The notes under the pieces are model-generated. The model searched no databases and was not told the origin of the DNA. It saw only the letters and a program-made list of their open reading frames with translations. Source: Cudoniella acicularis (lineage: Eukaryota > Ascomycota > Leotiomycetes > Helotiales > Helotiaceae). Taken from it: DNA of 11,842 bases. The DNA lies in assembly GCA_013054445.1 (NCBI GenBank), contig JAAMPI010001647.1:1-11842 (forward strand). Reading direction: 5' to 3'. Shown here piece after piece: positions 1 through 8,525 of this stretch; the first letter of the stretch is position 1; each line of letters starts with the position of its first letter. The position numbers and the translations under genes were made by a program.

Positions 1-1200
1 TGAGGAGTCTTTGTGCTGTGCGGTGCAGCGTGCCAGGAGAACACCACAGGAGGGGGGAAAGAGATCCGGGCGGTGCAGGCACACAGCGTGAGTAATAGAG
101 CAACCTCTTTCGACTCCCACAGCCTTCAACCACTCCAGATGGGATGATTCGTACTCGAGCCGCGATGCAACGACGCGTGCACGTCGTGGTTGATTGGTGT
201 TTCCGGTGCCTGAGTGAGTGAGTCCGCCGTCTTGATTTCAGGGCTTCTCACGCGGCGCTGCAGGCTGTCTTTGTGCTCTCGCCGTTTGGCTGAATCGCCG
301 TCAGCGCCTGCTGTCCGCCGTGACTTTTTCCTCCAGCCCCTGATCGATTCTCCTTCACAACCCAAGACCCTTCGCGTTTCAAGGGTGTAAAGTGGAAAAG
401 AGCGCAGCCTGCACCCGCAATGGAATTTTGATTAAAATTCGACACGGGCCTCCTTAGGATTCACGACTTTGCTGCTGCTGATTTGCTCCAAGTGTCCCCT
501 AAAGTTTGTGGGTGAAGCTTGGGTGAATCCTCAAACTTTGCTGTCGAGCTGCAAATGCTATCGATAAATTGCCCACCAGATGAAAATTGCCGTGGTTCCC
601 CTCTTTTCTTTGCGCCTCTCAGCCCGATTGGCGGTGAGATAATGTTTGATCCAACACCCAAATCGTCAATTCCGGTCCCTGGCGGGTAAAAAGCAACCCG
701 CGCCGTGCGATCAATGCTCAAAGACCGTGTTTCCTTTTGGCGTCTGTCCAAACCGCCGTCTGTTGGAGGAGGGAGATGTCCTGCCTTGAATTGGGTGATG
801 CTATTTCCGTCCACAAGGCATTTCGCAGAGTCAAACGAAATTCAAGCACTCCTACAAACACAAACGGGATCCTCAACTCTCTTTAAAGGAAGATTCCCTC
901 GGGAGTCTGGATGATCGACCTGAACGACAGTTGTCCATCAACCGGACCTTTTAATTTACATGTACCACCATCCTCTGCGGGGTTAAATTGTTCCTCTGCA
1001 AAAACCTGGGAGCATCCTCGACCTCCCGAACCGCCCGATGTAACTGGACGAGATTATCCACTTTCTCTGAACGCCACAGTGGCTGTGCTACCCGGGGAAG
1101 CCAATCTATGGATAGTGGCAACGTTTATCCTTGCTGCCGATCTTGGGATGACATTCGAGTGACGACGCCCGATGGCTGAAGCCGTTTTCTTCCCGTGCGT
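1..1200. other. GC-richer spacer, no gene recognised
   Basis: This stretch is visibly more GC-rich than the following 6 kb. It carries several overlapping open frames of 60-117 codons on both strands, but none shows a recognisable domain, and the overlaps on opposite strands argue that they are chance openings in GC-rich DNA. A minus-strand frame from 814 to 461 begins with ATG and has 117 codons, but it is rich in Ser, Gly and Pro with no motif. The region could be the promoter or long 5' leader of a gene beyond the left edge on the minus strand; that is only a guess from its composition. Confidence 0.4.
170..187. repeat. Short perfect inverted repeat
   Basis: ACGACG at 170-175 and CGTCGT at 182-187 are exact reverse complements around a 6-base centre. 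It could be a binding site for a dimeric regulator or chance in a GC-rich segment. No second copy was noticed in the window. Confidence 0.3.
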
Positions 1201-3131
1201 GGAGAGTTTCAACGAATGATAAGGGAAGGGAAGAAGATCATCCGAGAAAACAAATTGTTGAGGTTGGCGATAACGTCACACCAACTCTTGAGACTTTTCG
1301 TTTCGTAATTCTGCCGCGGATTGACGATGTCTGATACCCAAGGAGGTGGCAAATATCTTTAGAGTACGTGCGATTTTGCTTCATTTTTTATTGGTTTTCT
1401 CGGCTTCCCAGTCAACTTGAGACCTTTGCAAGGACAAATATCATGTCAATTGTCCGAAAACATGTACTCCGCTCTGAGGTGTTCTCAAGAAGAAAGGGAA
1501 GCAAATCGCATAAATGTATCTGTTCATGTCTTTTCTTTGATTATAACTACCTGATTTAGGAGCTTTTCGATTTAAATTTTATTTCAATTCGATAACTGAC
1601 ATAACCCCTTTTAAATATGATTTACGAGCCGCAAAGTTACGGGTAGAGCACAGCTGCCCAAGTGAAAACAGACTGTCGGAAACCTCATTGAAACTCCTAC
1701 ATTATTCATGAAAGACTTTTTGATTTTACGTTGGAGGAAGGCGCTTACGAGAGTTTAAGAAATCCAAAGAACGAACGCTAACTATGCCTTTCGATCAAAT
1801 CCGCTCAGACATATGTTTCTTAGATTTGCGGTTCCTGATTCCCGACTCCCACATATCCGTTCTATAAAACCATGATCCGAGGAGTTCCTAAATGCCAAAG
1901 ATTGGCAACAATCTGTGGAACAGCCAAGGAAACATGATGTGGTAGAGACTGGAAGGGTTGAGAGAACGGTGACAGCGCTCTTCAAATTTACCGGAGCAAG
2001 AGTAGCCCATTGTCTTCAATCTCAGATGCTGGACTGGATTTTGGAACCGTTCAAGCTGGAAGAGCTGCGCGACTAAATTGTTGTCAAAGACTGAACTACT
2101 ATCAGACAAAAAATCACTGGCACACCACAAAATCCTGTTAAATTCCACATCCCAAGCTCGGAATCAACCAGCAGTCAGTTACAATTAACACTCTCAACCA
2201 ACTACCTCATCCATCTGCTTTAATAACTCCAAGAACCCATTTCCAGGGATGTCAGCTTTAGGAAGAGATATTGATGGCGGTACGTGCTCAGTGGCACACT
2301 TCGTGGTCTCGCAAAAAAGGGTGCCGGCGGGTCGCCAGAAAATACTTCTTTGGCAGTGGTAGCTTGGTGTTCGTTCCTGCGAATCTCTCTGAATTAAAAG
2401 AAAAGCTTTCAGATGCGAGGGAGTCGTAACGGGAGGTTGAAATGTATTGTGGGCTGAGTGGCGTGAATAGCAAGTTGAACTTTCGTTTGAGCGGGGTGGG
2501 AAGTCCTTGCATGTTTCATCTTTCCCTTCTCTCTTCCTCCCTGTTGAGCATGCTAGTTCCAAAGTGGACACTAGAAACCATTTGCATTCCCAGAATCCCA
2601 CGGAACCTTTCAAGTTTCTACAAGACACTCATCGTACTTGCTCCCTAACCTCTCCTCTTTAAAGTAGTCAACCACAAGTCCGACAACTTATACAGATTCC
2701 TTTACGTTTCTTCTTGTTCCCTTTTTGAATTTTGGCTGATGGCTAGGCTGGGGAGGGCTTAATATGCTCAGGATTGAAAAATAATAAGAGATCGACAGAA
2801 AATCCAGGGACACGATTACAACTTCAAACTTGGGTTGATGGTTGATTGATTGATTGGTAGGTGAGCGGTTTTAGGAGGTGTTGCGTGGTGTTTTGACTTG
2901 TTATATTTTTCTTTGAACTTGACAAATTTTGGAGACAGAACCAGGCAACCGCTAGAGGATGAAGGGATAGATACTGCGGCTGGAGTGTTGTCATATAATA
3001 TGTTCCTGTCAGTTAATAATTTGCTATCGGATATCATGTTCTCAAGTTGAAAGATCTAAAATTCCCAATATAAATACCACAAGGTATAACCCCTTGCAGA
3101 AGTTTTCAAACATAGAGCTTTAGCAAACAAG
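1201..3131. other. Intergenic sequence, no gene recognised
   Basis: I see no coding region here that I can defend. The longest frame (2628 to 2194, minus, 144 codons) has only GTG at its 5' end with a TGA directly upstream, and its first ATG lies a few codons before its stop. A 73-codon ATG frame (3037 to 2816, minus) is low in complexity and matches nothing I know. A short GATT-type microsatellite lies at about 2834-2857. The base composition is ordinary, without the TpA excess seen further right. Confidence 0.4.
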
Positions 3132-3341
3132 TCAATCACAAACAAGCAACACTCGTACACGTTCCCGAATCCTAATCAAATCCTTCACTGTGGTTTTCAT
3201 CACCCTCACCTCTTCCCCATATTGCTCTATGAGCCATTCGTCGATTGTGTATTTCTCTCTGGCTTGAGTGATTCCGGACGCATGTTCCCTTAAATAACTT
3301 TTGGGTTGGTTCCATTGGTGATGAGGTGAATTCCAACTGTA
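3132..3341 (-). pseudogene. Unidentified C-terminal coding piece (broken gene)
   Basis: On the minus strand a frame of about 69 codons runs from 3341 to a TGA at 3132-3134. It reads like real protein: mixed charge, a helix-like stretch (REKYTIDEWLIEQYGEEVRV) and no low complexity. It has no ATG, and a TAG lies immediately upstream in frame, so it is either a last exon or a fragment whose 5' part is lost. A minus-strand TTTCGCAG/GGTAG stretch just upstream offers possible 3' splice sites, but I could not find a matching upstream exon. I do not recognise the family. The call rests on composition and reading-frame quality alone. Confidence 0.4.
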
Positions 3342-4100
3342 CTACCTCTGCGAAAGTTACCACAGAAACAGAAGAATAATCATTAATTCAATACAAAATT
3401 ATACGCCTGATTCTAGTAACTACAAGAAAGTTCATATTCAATACCACTAAATTCACAATTCAAAATCTTCAGCCGGTTTCAATTAACTTGAATTAAGCTT
3501 AACCTTAACCCCAGCAAATCTATAAAAAGTCCTCTTCCAGATACCAAAATAAGCAAAGACTCATGCTCGAGAAGTTCAGTTCACTTTTGTCCGGGTTGTC
3601 CTTTCTAGCAGAAAAACTATTCGTTATAAAATAGCTGTACTTTGTTTTGAAAATTATTGTGTTTTGTAATTGTGGGAGGGTGGGGAAAGTACTACGGGAA
3701 GGTTGTTGTCAACTGATAGTTTACTGTCACTCACTAGGTTTGCTGTCAAGATTCACGCTATCTCCTGGCATAAAAGCAGCTCTTGCGTGCTATCTCTATC
3801 AGAATTCAAGTCAATACCACAACTATACCCCCCTACCTCCTCAAATTTTTTAAGGTGTTGTGTCTCGAGGCATCTTGCCCAGAATCCCCTATCACAAGTC
3901 AGGTCTAATGCATCCAAGCTGCTTCTATCGTAGGTCTATTAGGTTTTTCAAGTTTTTAACTGAGAAGCAGAGAGCTTTTAAAGAGTTAGACCGTCGGTCT
4001 GAGCTCAGGAGTCAGGTTTTGGGATTGATTCTTCCCTTCTCTATTTTCAATCTCCTCCTTTTAATTTTCAAGAACAATTGAATCTCGTCACACTGAGTTT
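3342..4100. other. Spacer, no gene recognised
   Basis: This is moderately AT-rich sequence with several short open frames on the plus strand (60-90 codons). Most lack an ATG start and none carries a motif I can name. One plus-strand frame (about 3860-4081, GTG first codon) ends in a hydrophobic stretch, but I see no support for it as a gene. Confidence 0.35.
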
Positions 4101-4627
4101 TTAATTCACTCCCCAAGTATCAATCACATCATTAAACTTACCCTCAGGATCAACCCCGCCTTTATCAAGCCTATACAAACCCCCTAGGCCTTCTTCTCTA
4201 CAGCTTTTATTAACAATACTTCCAGACTAGATCCGACGATTAAGCTGTATGCGCTGCACGACAGCTCATCATGTAGCTACAGATGCAAGATTATGAAGTC
4301 TTGCCTATCTTTAAGAATTAAGGGTGCTTGTAAGAGATGACTTCTTCGCTCCTCGGTCTTCTAGTGACTGGGTCTGGCAAACGAACGAAGCTTGATAAGT
4401 TTGACAGCAACATAATACTTGACAGCGATATCATTGACTAAACTATTGAACGCCGGTATATCCTTCGACTATCCAATAATCCTTACTACAGATCTTAAAA
4501 TGGACTCCGCAGCTAAGACAGGATTCCTGGTAACAGTTGTCGATATAACAATAGGGACCGTAGCACCAGGCTCCTTGATGGTAAGACATCTTATCGGCCG
4601 ATTGAAGAAAGTGCGTGGAATATATTG
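4101..4627 (-). pseudogene. Frame-broken relic, possibly FAD-linked oxidase C-terminus
   Basis: The minus strand holds two coherent stretches. From 4627 down to about 4361 a frame contains VPIVISTTVTRNPVLAAES and continues to SFARPSH. It is broken by a TAG at 4469-4471, which replaces what may have been a CAG, and it ends at a TAG at 4361-4363. From about 4215 down to the TAA at 4101-4103 a second frame ends with LYRLDKGGVDPEGKFNDVID. The two frames differ by two bases, so a frameshift, deletion or lost intron lies between them. The DPEG-x-F motif near the C-terminus, with an I-S-T-T-V block upstream, resembles berberine-bridge-like FAD-linked oxidases, many of which act in fungal secondary metabolism. 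That assignment is weak. It has no intact start, and no product is expected. Confidence 0.4.
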
Positions 4628-4742
4628 TTAAAGTCGGTGTAGGATACTTTAGAAAAGGGGAAGGGGTTTCTCTAATTTAGTAATTCTTCTTAATATAATG
4701 ACTCTCGATTTGATATATTTAGTTCGATATTTAGAGAATTAA

Positions 4743-5009
4743 CTACCTTTTAGTATAATCTTTTATATCGTGCCTTTGCTCTTTCGAAGACTCGGCCTTA
4801 TAATGCTCCTCAGACTTCGCAGTATTCAGCGGGGCTCCCCACGTATACGATAGCGTCGAAAAAGGCGGACAATTATCAATCTCAAAAGTTTCCAACTCGC
4901 ACAGCTCACTGTGGAGAAAATCGCGAAACCTCAGCAGCCTAAACGACCGCGGGGTCGTAAGAGGTTTGAACGTATAAAGATATCGATGTGGGATCTTTGG
5001 AGCCGCCAT
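4743..5009 (-). pseudogene. N-terminal fragment of a HET-domain gene
   Basis: An 88-codon minus-strand frame starts at ATG 5009 (G at +4). It matches the start of many fungal HET proteins: a Y-x-Y-x-x-x-P-L segment (residues 10-17), R-S-F-R-L-L-R (21-27), a C-E-L-E segment, then the first HET block P-P-F-S-T-L-S-Y-T-W-G (48-58). HET proteins trigger the growth arrest and cell death that follow fusion of incompatible hyphae; a full one has several hundred residues. Here the homology stops just after the first block. The last 25 or so codons are unrelated Lys/Glu-rich sequence leading into AT-rich DNA with many stops, so the rest of the domain is missing. It differs clearly from the intact HET protein starting at 9514, whose first block is AILSHTWG, so it is not a recent partial duplicate. 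Whether the 88-residue product is made is unknown. Confidence 0.65.
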
Positions 5010-6061
5010 CTGTATCAGATATCGATCGTATTTGGCGAATGGAGAGTATGGAACGGAAGATCGGTGAGGACAAGAGAGCGGGAGCTAGACGGCGTTAACT
5101 AAGGAAAAGCCTGTCGGAATCCATCCGCGCCACCAGAGACGGAGGATTTTCGCTTAGCAATCTCAAGGTTCGCGCTTACGAATTGGAAGCCCGGGGAAGG
5201 GTTTACTCGCATTTCATAGCCTATGAAACAGCCTTTTCGGGGCATGGGGGCTGGGGTTGCACGTGTTTGGGGGCCGTTGGGGGCCAGTCTGACCGCATCC
5301 AGCCTCACTTCCACTCCCTACCCGTTCCCGATATGTTTAACTCCGTACGTACCTTGGTAACAAGTAAGAAAAACAGAGTATTCGGAGACTTAAATTTAAA
5401 AGTCATGCCGACTTGGCATATTGCACTGCGTATTCAGGTAAGTTACTACTCACCCCGTTACTGACCTGAAATGAATGATAAAATCTATGCCACTCCACGT
5501 CCTCATTTATATGAAATCCACCTTATTTGATTCTTAATCACCTAGAAAAAGACTGAAGGTTCGTTAGCAAAAGCTGCAAAACAGCTTCTAAAATCAAGTG
5601 CTCGAAGTTTTGTTCCCCCTGTGTTTCGCTTAGGGTACTCCTTATTAACGGAGTAACTGCACTAGGGCTGAAATTACTCGTCCGTTTGTTGGTTTTCGTG
5701 GGAGCTTGAAAGGACTGAGAGCTCGTTGGAAGCCGGAGGGGTGGAAGGAAACGAGGGTTTGGTGGACTTTAGGGATGCTTCGGTGAGGGCTATTGCTAAT
5801 TTCAGGGTTGTGGGCTGGGACTTAGGCTTCGCTCGCAGCCTCCCGGAGAGTTCGATCCCGCTTCTACTCCTGTAGTGCCTTAATGAAATTCTCTATACTA
5901 TAAATAAATGCTCTCTTTATTTTGCAAGGGTAAAAAATAGCTAAATAACATAAATAATCTATAAATACTTTCATATTATATAGGTATATATCTTACTAAC
6001 TATATCTTCTACTTGTATTGTAGGCTTTTTGAGTAAATATGGTGGTTGCATTAAATCTATT
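5010..6061. other. Spacer with a G-rich island and imperfect inverted repeat
   Basis: There is no supported gene. The plus-strand frame at 5183-5464 lacks an ATG start, and the opposing minus-strand frame (5314 to 5099) has no motif. An imperfect inverted repeat (ACGGAGTAA at 5648-5656 against TTACTCGTCCGT at 5674-5685) precedes a G-rich island at about 5700-5875. That island ends in GTTCGATCCC, which resembles the box B of tRNA-derived elements. Beyond 5880 the sequence turns abruptly AT-rich. Confidence 0.4.
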
Positions 6062-6958
6062 CTAATTATATTCAGTCTCTTCTACCCAGTCATCAAAATC
6101 TGACATTCCCCCAACCGACATCGAAGAACCATAGTAACTATAATACGAATCAGAATCCCACTCATCCTCTAATAATGTTCCTATATCGATGCTCGACGCA
6201 TCAACCAACCCGACAATTAGCTCCTCAACGGGCAGTCGTACCCACCCCATGTAATCGTTGGGAGAGTCATCAGCCATCGGCCACAGAGATTTGCCTTGCA
6301 CGTACATCTCCAGTAGCTTTGCATTTGGGATTGAAGAACCAGAGCTCTGCGTAAGCTTCCAGTCTATATCATAGATCGGTCGATGAAGATCCTCATCCCT
6401 TGGTCGTTCGAGTCTATCCTCGACGAGATACTCCAGATTTTGTAATTCTAGTTGATCCTTCAGAATAGTGAGAATATCCTTGTGGGAGCTGTCGGGGAAG
6501 GAAATGGCATTGTTGCTAAGATGCAAACGCCTAAATGTAATCGAATGTTTGAAGAGGAAGGGTAGGAGTTCTATCTCGTTGGCACGGATCCCACTTAAAC
6601 GGAAAGTCTCGAGATGTGGCCACACAATCCGACAAAAGGTCATGCTCAACTTTGTTCTCGGAAACAAGGTAGTTTCGGTATCCCCCGTGAGCTTGAGGCT
6701 TCGTAGATTGCACATAGAGCCGAAGAATAGACCAATGGAATTTACCACAGGTAAACCAAGTGCAAGCATTCTTAATTGCTGTACTTTGACTTGGAGATCC
6801 TCAATATTTGTAACTGCATTCTGCAGTGACTCTTGTCTCAGTCGGTTGGTAGTAAATGGGATTCCACGACTAGTAAAACAGTCAATGGGGAGTGGACCTA
6901 GTACCAGCTTTTGAACGGGCACCTGGGTATCATGAATCAATTTTCTCTTTCTGTGCAT
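6062..6958 (-). CDS. F-box/LRR-like protein, C-terminal part (N-terminal F-box not seen)
   Basis: An uninterrupted 298-codon minus-strand frame. Residues about 60-150 show leucine-rich-repeat spacing: C-N-L-R-S-L-K-L-T-G (83-92), W-P-H-L-E-T-F-R-L-S-G (113-123), E-L-L-P-F-L-F-K-H-S (130-139) and F-R-R-L-H-L-S-N-N (142-150). This is the usual C-terminal pattern of Pezizomycotina F-box proteins, where WPxL-xx-xxLSG and LLPFLxxHS segments recur. In that family the LRR-like part selects substrates for an SCF ubiquitin ligase and the F-box binds Skp1. No F-box precedes it, and the family is usually 400-600 residues. The tail (about 265-298) is acidic and Ser/Tyr-rich. The ATG at 6958 may not be the true start: minus-strand TACTAAC (6973-6967) followed by ACAG ending at 6951 looks like a branch site and 3' splice site, so an upstream exon may exist or have been destroyed. 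Further upstream lie a minisatellite and a RIP-degraded block. Confidence 0.55.
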   Translation of the reverse strand: MHRKRKLIHDTQVPVQKLVLGPLPIDCFTSRGIPFTTNRLRQESLQNAVTNIEDLQVKVQQLRMLALGLPVVNSIGLFFGSMCNLRSLKLTGDTETTLFPRTKLSMTFCRIVWPHLETFRLSGIRANEIELLPFLFKHSITFRRLHLSNNAISFPDSSHKDILTILKDQLELQNLEYLVEDRLERPRDEDLHRPIYDIDWKLTQSSGSSIPNAKLLEMYVQGKSLWPMADDSPNDYMGWVRLPVEELIVGLVDASSIDIGTLLEDEWDSDSYYSYYGSSMSVGGMSDFDDWVEETEYN

Positions 6959-7001
6959 CGTATGAGGTTAGTAAGCTTGCCGCTCTTGCTTAGGCGCTAA
7001 C

Positions 7002-7094
7002 CACCCTCGGCTCACCCTCGGCCTAGTCAACTCACCTGAGCAGCCTAAGCAACCTGAGCAACTCCCCTAAGCAAGCCTGATTATCCTGAGTAAG
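7002..7094. repeat. Minisatellite with 9-bp units CCTRAGCAR
   Basis: Three contiguous units (CCTGAGCAG at 7035, CCTAAGCAA at 7044, CCTGAGCAA at 7053) are followed, after a small break, by CCTAAGCAA at 7066, CCTGATTAT at 7076 and CCTGAGTAA at 7085. Just before them, CACCCTCGGC is present twice with an 11-bp period (7002 and 7013). The G/A differences between units equal C-to-T changes in a CpA context on the other strand, the RIP type of change. The tract separates the truncated F-box-like frame from the AT-rich block. Confidence 0.65.
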
Positions 7095-7790
7095 ATTTAC
7101 TATATCGTCACGTGTTTTAACTTCTTGCTTTTTAGCTAATCACACTTAGTATGACCTCTGTTCTCTTATATCATTTTTGTCAAGTTTTAACGACGATACT
7201 TAAGGAGCCTAAACAAGTTCCTAGGAAACCTAAAGTAGACACTTTCTAAAAATATACCTAGTGCTTTACCTATATTATAAGTTAGTTTAACCTCTTCTCT
7301 CTATAAATTTCTTCCTGCTCTATACTTGTCTTGATCTAAATATCTCCCTTCTTTAATCTTATCGTTTAATCGACTTCCTAAATCTCTTTATAATTCGTTT
7401 TATCTAATTATCTTATATCTACTGTTTTAATATCCTTAATACTAAAAAAAAGAGTTACTAGAGGAGTTTTTTATACGATCTTATAATAATGGCTTTATTA
7501 TTAAGTTAGAAATTATTAATAGAAAAAGAATAAAGAAAGATCCCTACCTAAGAACAAAGAAAAACTATATTCGTGCCCTAGAATAATAAGACTAGTAAAG
7601 GCTATTTCCTAATCTCTGGTAAAAATTTCTTCTAACGCTTATCTCTTTACTAAATAGATTTAAACTCGAATACCCTAGAGCTACTCTAGATAATATAAAG
7701 ACGTTAAAAGATTCGGCTAGCTATAAATATAAGTATTTATATTAGTAAGAGTCGGCGAGTATATATAATTAACCTACTGTCTTAGGCCAA
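7095..7790. mobile_element. RIP-degraded AT-rich block, probable transposon remnant
   Basis: The sequence turns sharply AT-rich at about 7095 and returns to normal at about 7790. By hand count, 7441-7740 (300 bases) contains one CpA and three TpG. The 60 bases at 7681-7740 contain 12 TpA against 9 ApT and no CpA or TpG. Loss of CpA/TpG with a gain of TpA is the mark of repeat-induced point mutation, the premeiotic mutation of repeated DNA in ascomycetes. A plus-strand frame around 7465-7590 (RIKKDPYLRTKKNYIRALE, then tandem TAA codons) and a second piece near 7650-7740 may be remnants of a transposase, but no family can be named and I found no terminal repeats. The element class is unknown. 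Confidence 0.55.
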
Positions 7791-8128
7791 AGAAGAAGAA
7801 AGCAGCCAAGCGAACATGACCCGATTCTTAGAAGCACCTTAAGTCGCATATATTAACTTGATGCTTACGTAGTGGCTGCGGTTACCAAAGTGTTCTAGTG
7901 ATGACTCGAGGCTTGCTTCATGCTGCACGTTCAAGAGAAGATAGGCAAAAGTCAAGACAGAGTAGTAAATTCATGATAACTCTGCTCTAACAAATCCTTC
8001 ACCATACTCAACTCTCTCCACATAGCTGCATCCAGAGAATCTAGCAAATAGTGTGTAACACTGGACCAAAGGCGTGGTTAGTCCTCGCAACAACATCGTC
8101 CATTCGAGGAATTCCCCGCGCCATCTTT
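7791..8128. other. Spacer, possibly holding decayed methyltransferase 5' sequence
   Basis: Normal composition resumes here. No open frame with an ATG start or a motif is present. The upstream catalytic part of the methyltransferase relic that begins at about 8129 would be expected here, but no S-adenosylmethionine-binding glycine motif is visible in any frame. Confidence 0.35.
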
Positions 8129-8525
8129 AACTTTCGAAGTTTCGATGACTCATTAAAGGGAAGTGCATTAGAAAGGTGGACCAAAAAGCTAAAAGCTGCA
8201 TTTGGATTAAGGAGAGTCGACTTGACTGGTGTATGAAGATATAGAAACTACCTTGAGACCAGCACCTCAAGGATTTGGGCACATGGTGCAAGGCGAACAT
8301 CTTTGACATGCTCTATGCAACCTCGATCATCCTATTAACCATATGTCAGGCACAAAGCATGTTTCCAGAAGAAGTGGAGTTGCTCCTGATGGAGGTTCGG
8401 AAAGACCTCCTTAATCCAAGCATCCATGCTTATCTCCAAGTGTAAGTACGTTTAGTAGATATGAATTCCGGCTAACCGAAAACTATAGTCTTGTTATCTA
8501 TGGCCGAAAGCCAAAACCAATATGA
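8129..8525 (+). pseudogene. LaeA/UMTA-like SAM methyltransferase relic, C-terminal part
   Basis: Three pieces match the C-terminal third of fungal LaeA/UMTA-like methyltransferases (Methyltransf_23 type). The first (8129-8236) reads SFDDSLKGSALERWTKKLKA and continues to RRVDLTG before TGA at 8234-8236; it corresponds to the family's S-D-D-G-T-L...S-A-L-x-R-W segment. The frame then shifts, and the family's G-F-x-D-V...P-x-x-P-W-P segment is missing, so a deletion is likely near 8236-8257. The last piece (from 8257) has DQHLKDLGTWCKANIFDMLY, then FPEEVELLLMEVRKDLLNPS, then IHAYLQVLVIYGRKP, which is the family's EEVE-LL-xVRkeL-x-x-x-xH-Y...GxKP ending. A spliceable intron interrupts that ending and the stop is TGA at 8523-8525. 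LaeA-like enzymes influence secondary metabolism and development in fungi. This copy lacks the cofactor-binding half and cannot be active. Confidence 0.65.
8442..8488 (+). other. Intact 47-nt spliceosomal intron inside the methyltransferase relic
   Basis: The donor GTAAGT begins at 8442, a GGCTAACC branch site lies at about 8470-8477, and the acceptor TATAG ends at 8488. Removing these 47 bases joins ...HAYLQ to VLVIYGRKP in frame, restoring the ending expected of LaeA/UMTA-like methyltransferases. Reading through instead gives a TAA at the donor. All three splice signals are consensus although the gene around them is broken. Confidence 0.75.

Noticed and set aside
461..814. 117-codon ATG frame on the minus strand
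   Set aside because: It has no domain or motif, lies in GC-rich DNA with open frames on both strands, and overlaps a plus-strand frame of similar quality.
911..1162. 83-codon plus-strand ATG frame with a hydrophobic C-terminal part
   Set aside because: It overlaps another open frame in a second register, resembles no known family and shows no splice signals that would extend it.
2194..2628. 144-codon minus-strand frame
   Set aside because: There is no ATG until the last few codons, a TGA lies directly before its GTG, and the translation has no recognisable motif.
2816..3037. 73-codon minus-strand ATG frame
   Set aside because: It is Ser/Asn/Lys-rich, low in complexity and partly made by a GATT microsatellite; no family is recognised.
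4419..4631. 70-codon plus-strand frame
   Set aside because: It begins with TTG and lies opposite the minus-strand relic, whose reading is more protein-like and contains a family-type ending.
5845..5865. tRNA gene suggested by GTTCGATCCC
   Set aside because: The five bases on each side of the loop do not pair, and no anticodon or D-arm can be placed upstream.
6468..6914. 148-codon plus-strand frame
   Set aside because: It is antisense to the LRR-like frame; the minus strand carries the leucine spacing and family-like WPxL segments.
7035..7094. CRISPR-like or telomere-like repeat
   Set aside because: The units are 9 bp without spacers, so it is not CRISPR; the unit is not TTAGGG, so it is not telomeric.
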